Below are positions 58,365 to 64,000 of a DNA stretch of 64,000 nucleotides, in pieces. The DNA lies in NCBI GenBank assembly GCA_024639825.1, contig JAHEGH010000163.1, forward strand, positions 24,719 through 88,718, given 5' to 3'. How positions within the stretch are numbered: position 1 is the first letter of the stretch; the number at the start of each line of letters is the position of its first letter. Source of the DNA: Gammaproteobacteria bacterium. Its GTDB lineage: Bacteria > Pseudomonadota > Gammaproteobacteria > Steroidobacterales > Woeseiaceae. The notes below the pieces were generated by a model. The model ran no database searches and was not told the DNA's origin. It worked only from the letters and a program-made list of their open reading frames with translations. The translations under genes and the position numbers were made by a program.

Positions 58365-58393
58365 TTGTAATGATTTCCGACATTATGCATATT
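58365..58393 (+). promoter_or_regulatory. Putative sigma70-type promoter for the riboswitch transcript
   Basis: TTGTAA-N17-CATATT (58365-58370/58388-58393) predicts a start near 58400. Confidence 0.45.
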
Positions 58394-58399
58394 GTCGCA

Positions 58400-58486
58400 T
58401 ATGACAAAGGCAAACCCGCTGTGAAGCGGGGACGCAAAACCACCGGCCCTGGGTAAAAAAGCAGGGCAGCGGGGCTACCAAAGTGA
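58400..58486 (+). ncRNA. Cyclic-di-GMP-I (GEMM-I) riboswitch
   Basis: AAAGGCAAACC-CGCT-GUGA-AGCG-GGGACGCAAAACCACCGGCCCUGGG-UAAAAAA-GCAGGGCAGCGGGGCUACC matches the GEMM-I core (GGCAAACC, GGGACGCAAAnCC, CCGGCC, AGCGGGGnUACC). Confidence 0.95.
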
Positions 58487-58601
58487 GCAGGGACTGCAAG
58501 TTTAGAACAACGCGAAGAAGCGGACACGGTGATATTCACGGTGGTCCCGCGGCTTGCATGAATAACCAGGTAACGACACAAACGCACCCGGGGCGTACTC
58601 G

Positions 58602-59534
58602 ATGAATGTTGTAATTTTCGGCAAGGGGTTCGGCAAACCTCGTCAGCTAAGCCTGTCTGGCCCGATTGCCGGGTTCGCTGCAGGGGCTGTTGCACTGGTC
58701 GTTATGGTTGCCGGCTTTGCTGGCGGCTACGCCTATTCCTCGAGCACAGGCTCGGGCGTCAGCACAGCCGAACTCAGCGAGTTGACGGGAGCGCTCGACG
58801 TTCAGCGCGAAAATATCGCTGATATCCGCCAGGGCAATGAAGACACACTTGATGCGCTGGCTATTCGCATCGCCCAGATGAACGCGCGCATGATCCGCCT
58901 CGATGCCGTTGGCCGCCGCCTGACGGAAATGGCCGATATTGATGCAGACGAATTTAATTTCGATTCGGACCCGGCACTGGGTGGTCCTGAAGAGCCGATG
59001 GCCGCGGGCTCAAACGTTGCCGTTCCTGAAGTTCTCGATGCCATGACCACGCTCAATTATCAGTTGGCCAACCGTGAGGCCCAGCTCAACGTGCTCGAAT
59101 CGGTACTGATGAACCAGAATCTGAGTGAACGCGTGTACCCGCAGGGTCGCCCGGTCAAATCCGGCTGGCTGTCATCCTACTTTGGTAAGCGTACGGATCC
59201 GTTCACCGGCAAGCCCGCCAACCATACAGGCATCGACTTTGCCGGCAAGCATGGCGATGAAATCGTCGCGGTTGCCGACGGTGTTGTCACCTGGTCAGGC
59301 GATCGCTACGGTTACGGTGTGATGGTCGAGATCACCCATGGCAACGGCTATGCGACACGCTACGCACATAATTCAGAAAATCTCGTCGTCGTCGGCGACG
59401 AAGTAAAGAAAGGGCAGGTCGTTGCCCTGATGGGCAAGACAGGCCGTGCTACGGGCCCGAACCTGCACTTCGAAGTTCTGCGCAATGGCAGCCGGGTGAA
59501 TCCGGTGAGCTTCATTCGCAATTCGTCGAATTAA
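58602..59534 (+). CDS. M23 family metallopeptidase (LytM/EnvC-type)
   Basis: GWLSSYFGKRTDPFTGKPANHTGIDFAGKHGDEIVAVADGVVTWSG...GPNLHFEVLRNGSRVNPVSFI; N-terminal TM and coiled coil. Confidence 0.94.
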   Translation: MNVVIFGKGFGKPRQLSLSGPIAGFAAGAVALVVMVAGFAGGYAYSSSTGSGVSTAELSELTGALDVQRENIADIRQGNEDTLDALAIRIAQMNARMIRLDAVGRRLTEMADIDADEFNFDSDPALGGPEEPMAAGSNVAVPEVLDAMTTLNYQLANREAQLNVLESVLMNQNLSERVYPQGRPVKSGWLSSYFGKRTDPFTGKPANHTGIDFAGKHGDEIVAVADGVVTWSGDRYGYGVMVEITHGNGYATRYAHNSENLVVVGDEVKKGQVVALMGKTGRATGPNLHFEVLRNGSRVNPVSFIRNSSN

Positions 59535-59635
59535 GCGCCACGAACCCCTGATCCAGAGACTGCCGTCGGCCGTTGCCGAGGGTCCTTGAGTTTCAAAATT
59601 GTGGCCATAAATCACCACATTCGATTCTAAATAGC

Positions 59636-59668
59636 GCCGCTACACCTTAGAATAGCGGCCTTTGTTTG
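59636..59668 (+). terminator. Hairpin with T-rich tail between the M23 gene and secA
   Basis: GCCGCTA...TAGCGGC (59636-59642/59653-59659) then CTTTGTTT. Confidence 0.4.
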
Positions 59669-59682
59669 ACCGGGAGCCCTGT

Positions 59683-62547
59683 GTGGCCAATTTCCTGACT
59701 CGCATTTTCGGCAGCCGCAACCAGCGACTGCTGCGTCAGTACTCAAAAGCCGTTAAGAAGATCAATTCTCTTGAGGAAGCGCTGCAGGCGCTCTCCGACA
59801 GTGATCTTAAGGCCAAGACTGAAGAATTCCGCAAGCGCTATACCGAGGGCGAGACGCTCGAAGAGCTGCTGCCGGAGGCTTTTGCGGTCGCTCGAGAGGC
59901 GGCGGTTCGAACCCTGCATCTGCGCCCATTCGACGTCCAGCTCATCGGTGGCATGGTCCTTCACGAAGGCAACATTGCCGAAATGCGCACGGGTGAAGGC
60001 AAGACGCTGATGTCGACGTTGCCAGCCTACCTTAATGCGCTCAGCTCGGATGGCGTGCACATCGTAACCGTCAACGAATACCTGGCGCAGCGCGACGCTG
60101 ACTGGATGCGCCCGATCTACGAGTTCATGGGCCTGACCGTCGGTGTATCAAAGACCGGCCAGTCGACCGAAGAGAAACGTGCGGCTTACGCGGCGGACAT
60201 TACGTACGCAACCAACAATGAACTGGGTTTCGACTACCTGCGCGACAATCTCGCATTCGCGATCGAAGACAAGACTCAACGGAAGCTGAATTTTGCAATC
60301 GTCGATGAGGTCGACTCGATTCTGATCGACGAGGCGCGGACGCCGCTTATCATCTCCGGCCCGGCCGAATCCAGCACGGATCTGTATGCGCAGATCAACA
60401 AGCTGATTCCGAAGCTCAAGGCGCAGGAAGAGACCGAAGAGCCGACCAACTACGAAATTCCGGGCAATCGCGTGATCCTCATCGACCGCAACGACCAGTT
60501 GTGTTCGCTGGACGAGGCGGTTTCCCTGGCCGAAGAAAACGAGGCCGACCTGGTCCTGGTCGATGGCAGTGAGAAACCTGTGAAATGCAGGCTTCTGCCA
60601 CGCGGCGACTACACGCTGGACCTGAAGGCGAAGCAGGCGCATGTCACAGAGGAAGGCCACCAGAAGGTCGAGGCGCTGATGGCGCAGGCCGGACTCCTGA
60701 AGGAAGGTGAGAGCCTTTACGACGCCGGTAACATCCGCCTGTTGCATCACCTCAACGCTGCTCTGCGTGCACATTCGATTTATCAGCGCGATGTCGAATA
60801 CATAATCAAGGATGGTGAAGTCGTAATTGTTGACGAGTTCACCGGCCGTACTATGCCCGGCCGCCGCTGGGGCGATGGCCTGCACCAGGCAGTGGAGGCA
60901 AAAGAAGGCGTATCGATCCGCCAGGAAAATCAGACCGTCGCGTCGATCACTTTCCAGAACTACTTTCGCCTTTACAACAACCTGTCAGGCATGACGGGTA
61001 CCGCCGATACCGAGGCTTTCGAATTCCAGTCAATTTACGGGCTCGAGGTCGTAGTGATTCCAACGCACAAGCCGATGATTCGCGACGACCAGCCTGATCT
61101 TGTTTATCTCACCGAGAAGGACAAGTACGAGGCGATCGTCGAAGACATCGTCGATTGCAGCGAACGCGGCCAGCCTGTGCTGGTCGGTACTACTTCGATT
61201 GAGGCATCGGAGCTGCTGTCGAAATTCCTTAGCAAGCAGAAGATCAAGCATGAGGTGCTGAACGCCAAGCAGCATGAGCGTGAAGCCCTGATCGTGCAGA
61301 ACGCGGGCCGACCCGGTGCGATCACCATCGCCACCAATATGGCCGGTCGCGGTACCGATATCGTGCTGGGTGGCAGTTTCGAGGCTGACCTGGCCAACGC
61401 CGGCGAAGGGGCTGACGAGGTCGAGGTCAAAGACAAGTGGCAGAAGCGCCATAACCAGGTACTCGAGGCCGGTGGCCTGCACATCGTGGGTACCGAGCGT
61501 CATGAATCGCGGCGTATCGATAACCAGCTCAGGGGTCGTTCGGGCCGCCAGGGGGACCCGGGTTCATCCAGGTTCTACCTGTCCATGGAAGATACGCTTA
61601 TGCGCATCTTCGGCGATCCAGAGCGGACCAAGAGCCTGCTGTCGCGCGCTGGTATGCGTGAAGGTGAGGCGATCGAAAGCAAACTTCTGACGCGCCAGAT
61701 CGAGCGCGCGCAGCGCAAGGTTGAAGCGCACAACTTTGACATTCGTAAGAATCTCCTCGAGTACGATGATGTCGCGAACGACCAACGCAAGGTTGTCTAC
61801 GTCATGCGTAACGACCTCATGGAGGCGGCGGAGATCGAAGACTCGATTAAGGCGATTCGTGACGAAGTCGTTGAGGGCGCAGTGCATCAGCACATCCCGC
61901 CCGGCAGTCTTGAAGAAATGTGGGACGCGGAAGGCCTGAGCAATGCGCTGGAGGCGGAGTTTGGTGTCCGCGCGGATGTGGCACGCTGGATTCGTGAAGA
62001 CAGCACGCTCACGGCTGAGAGCATCAGTGAGCGCTGTATCGGGGAAGTTACCAAGGCCTATGAGAAAAAGGCTGGCGATATTGGCGCTGAGCTGATGCGC
62101 GGTGTCGAGAAGCAGATCATGCTGCGGCAACTCGACTTCCACTGGAAAGAGCACCTGGCTGCGATGGATCATCTGCGCCAGGGTATCGGATTGCGATCCT
62201 ACGCACAGAAGAACCCGAAACAGGAATACAAGCGAGAAGCTTTCGAGATGTTCGGCGAGATGATTGAACAGGTGAAACACGATTCGATCAGCATACTGTC
62301 GCGCATACGTATCCAGGGCGAGGAAGATCTGTCCGAGCTCGAGCAGCGCCGCAAGAAAGAGCAAGCCATGAAATTCCAGCATGCGGAAGCCTCGGCGCTG
62401 GGTGGCGGCCAGTCGGGCGGCGAACAGCCGGCGCCTGCAGAGGCTGCCGCGCCGTTCGTGCGCGATGGTCGTAAGGTTGGTCGCAACGAACCGTGTCCCT
62501 GTGGATCGGGTAAGAAGTTCAAGCAGTGTCATGGCAAGCTGAGCTGA
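59683..62547 (+). CDS. secA: Protein translocase subunit SecA
   Basis: GTG 59683: [40 protein letters not shown]-terminal [18 protein letters not shown] zinc motif. Confidence 0.98.
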   Translation: MANFLTRIFGSRNQRLLRQYSKAVKKINSLEEALQALSDSDLKAKTEEFRKRYTEGETLEELLPEAFAVAREAAVRTLHLRPFDVQLIGGMVLHEGNIAEMRTGEGKTLMSTLPAYLNALSSDGVHIVTVNEYLAQRDADWMRPIYEFMGLTVGVSKTGQSTEEKRAAYAADITYATNNELGFDYLRDNLAFAIEDKTQRKLNFAIVDEVDSILIDEARTPLIISGPAESSTDLYAQINKLIPKLKAQEETEEPTNYEIPGNRVILIDRNDQLCSLDEAVSLAEENEADLVLVDGSEKPVKCRLLPRGDYTLDLKAKQAHVTEEGHQKVEALMAQAGLLKEGESLYDAGNIRLLHHLNAALRAHSIYQRDVEYIIKDGEVVIVDEFTGRTMPGRRWGDGLHQAVEAKEGVSIRQENQTVASITFQNYFRLYNNLSGMTGTADTEAFEFQSIYGLEVVVIPTHKPMIRDDQPDLVYLTEKDKYEAIVEDIVDCSERGQPVLVGTTSIEASELLSKFLSKQKIKHEVLNAKQHEREALIVQNAGRPGAITIATNMAGRGTDIVLGGSFEADLANAGEGADEVEVKDKWQKRHNQVLEAGGLHIVGTERHESRRIDNQLRGRSGRQGDPGSSRFYLSMEDTLMRIFGDPERTKSLLSRAGMREGEAIESKLLTRQIERAQRKVEAHNFDIRKNLLEYDDVANDQRKVVYVMRNDLMEAAEIEDSIKAIRDEVVEGAVHQHIPPGSLEEMWDAEGLSNALEAEFGVRADVARWIREDSTLTAESISERCIGEVTKAYEKKAGDIGAELMRGVEKQIMLRQLDFHWKEHLAAMDHLRQGIGLRSYAQKNPKQEYKREAFEMFGEMIEQVKHDSISILSRIRIQGEEDLSELEQRRKKEQAMKFQHAEASALGGGQSGGEQPAPAEAAAPFVRDGRKVGRNEPCPCGSGKKFKQCHGKLS

Positions 62548-62560
62548 TTCTCAACTGCAC

Positions 62561-62953
62561 ATGAATCATTTCAATGTGGCCGCGGGAATTCTCTGCGATT
62601 CTGCGGGGCGGGTACTTATTGCTGAGCGTGTCGGTGGTGGCGTCTTCAACGGCATGTGGGAGTTTCCGGGTGGCAAGATCGCATCCGGAGAAACCTCGGC
62701 AGAGGCCCTGTCACGCGAGCTTGCGGAGGAACTGGGCATCGAAGTGACGGCGTGTGCTCCCTTCATGAATTTGCGGCACGAATACGACGATCGCACGGTC
62801 ACGATCGAATTCTTCCTGGTAAGTGACTGGAATAGTGAGCCCGTGGGGCGAGAGGGCCAGGCATTACGCTGGGTGCCGCGTGAAAGCCTGGATGCCAGCG
62901 AACTGCTGCCGGCGGATGTTCCGGTGGTCGAAGCCCTACAGAAGAACCATTAG
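62561..62953 (+). CDS. mutT: 8-oxo-dGTP diphosphatase MutT
   Basis: GGVFNGMWEFPGGKIASGETSAEALSRELAEELGIE Nudix box; follows secA. Confidence 0.95.
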   Translation: MNHFNVAAGILCDSAGRVLIAERVGGGVFNGMWEFPGGKIASGETSAEALSRELAEELGIEVTACAPFMNLRHEYDDRTVTIEFFLVSDWNSEPVGREGQALRWVPRESLDASELLPADVPVVEALQKNH

Positions 62954-63768
62954 CAAATAGACAGCTTGAACGGCACGTCGTGGCCTGTCTGGACAGCTCG
63001 GCTGTCAATTGTCGTCCACTCGAGAAAACGAACCGTAAACCGGTGCTGGCTACCGCTGATCTCAGGGAACAGCGAACTGTTGCCCTGCAGGCTCACTCGC
63101 AACAGCCGGCAATTGCCATCTTTCTGCATGTTGTGCTGGTACATACCGTTGATGGCCATCTTCTCTGTCGGTTGTGCACTTTCCCGCATGAGCCAGAGCA
63201 ACTCGGTCGCGGCATCACATACGGGTCGAATCGCACCCAGCCACTTGTCCATGTCCTGCTGCCTGCGTTCGTAAGGCTGCCGCAGCCAATGACTGTACAC
63301 GGGCAGGTCAAATTCGCAGGTGCCGCCCGGTATCGCACTGCGGTGCTTGATCGCATTGAGAAACTCGCAGTCCTTGAGGGGTTGCAGATAGGCGGTTCCG
63401 ATGCGGCTGAGCTCATCGCGGTTGGTTGCCAGGTTATGAATCAGGCTATCCAGCCGACCATTATCAACCCCCGGTTTGCTCTGGAAACGTTCGAGGACGC
63501 CGAGTTGGTGGTCAAGTTCCTTATGCACGTCGCTGCGGACGTCACCGCGCGAAAGAATGGCCAGAATTTCGAGAAGCGTTGCGATGGTAGCCCGAGTGGC
63601 CCAGTCAGCCTGTCGTTCGCCGTTATAAAGCGTCTGCTGGTAGAGAAATTCGAGGCGCAGGAACGTGCGCATGCGCTCTGACAGCGGCTGCTCGTAGTGC
63701 ATCACGGCGGTAGCCGATTGCGGGGTGATTTTGCTGGCGGGTTTTGCCATTTGGGTATTCTGCGCCAC
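62950..63768 (-). CDS. zapD: Cell division protein ZapD
   Basis: YEQPLSERMRTFLRLEFLYQQ...RGDVRSDVHKELDHQLGVLERF...CEFDLPVYSHWL. Confidence 0.93.
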   Translation of the reverse strand: MAQNTQMAKPASKITPQSATAVMHYEQPLSERMRTFLRLEFLYQQTLYNGERQADWATRATIATLLEILAILSRGDVRSDVHKELDHQLGVLERFQSKPGVDNGRLDSLIHNLATNRDELSRIGTAYLQPLKDCEFLNAIKHRSAIPGGTCEFDLPVYSHWLRQPYERRQQDMDKWLGAIRPVCDAATELLWLMRESAQPTEKMAINGMYQHNMQKDGNCRLLRVSLQGNSSLFPEISGSQHRFTVRFLEWTTIDSRAVQTGHDVPFKLSIC

Positions 63769-63845
63769 GGAGGGGCGGCTGGCAAATGACGAAGCGGCAC
63801 GCCTGTGAACTTGATCGTATCGAAACCGATAGTGGGCGGGCTAGA

Positions 63846-64000
63846 ATGATGGCCAATAATATCAAAGGGATATCGATGGCTACTGACCTTGCGGAACAGA
63901 ATAAGCAAATTGATGCACGATCCAGGTCGACAGCTATTGCGTGGGGTATCGTCATGCTGGCTGCGATCCTGGCGTATTGGCCCGGCCTTCAAGGTCCGTT
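63846..64000 (+). CDS. N-terminal part of a membrane protein, truncated by window end
   Basis: MMANNIKGISMATDLAEQNKQIDARSRSTAIAWGIVMLAAILAYWPGLQGP...; single TM then YWPGLQGP, open to the window end. Confidence 0.55.
   Translation, partial: MMANNIKGISMATDLAEQNKQIDARSRSTAIAWGIVMLAAILAYWPGLQGP

Noticed and set aside
61564-62532. 322-aa reverse-strand ORF opposite secA
   Set aside because: Shadow ORF within secA.

Overview
A 64 kb gammaproteobacterial chromosomal window. It opens with the C-terminus of an upstream CDS (probably rpoC). The str, S10, spc and alpha ribosomal-protein clusters follow (rpsL to rplQ, about 0.4-18.6 kb), with small REP/MITE-like palindromes in several gaps. An unusual break with its own promoter and structured leader separates rpsJ from rplC. 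Next comes a mixed accessory/housekeeping stretch: patatin, SDR, LysR, pepQ, ggt, trpS, a long run of small co-directional genes, upp, nhaA, uup and slyX. A 1363-aa multi-domain envelope protein then leads a four-gene set with a DUF2238 protein, an alpha/beta hydrolase and an ATP-grasp enzyme. The rest is mostly housekeeping: uvrA-MFS-ssb, a fused ATP sulfurylase/APS kinase, miaB-phoH-ybeY-corC-lnt, leuS-lptE, dciA, an M23 peptidase, secA, mutT and zapD. The most striking non-coding feature is a clear class I cyclic-di-GMP (GEMM-I) riboswitch at about 58400-58486, with a plausible promoter, in front of the M23 peptidase/secA locus. No tRNA, rRNA, CRISPR array or complete transposon was recognised. 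All calls come from reading the sequence and the supplied ORF track; no searches were run.
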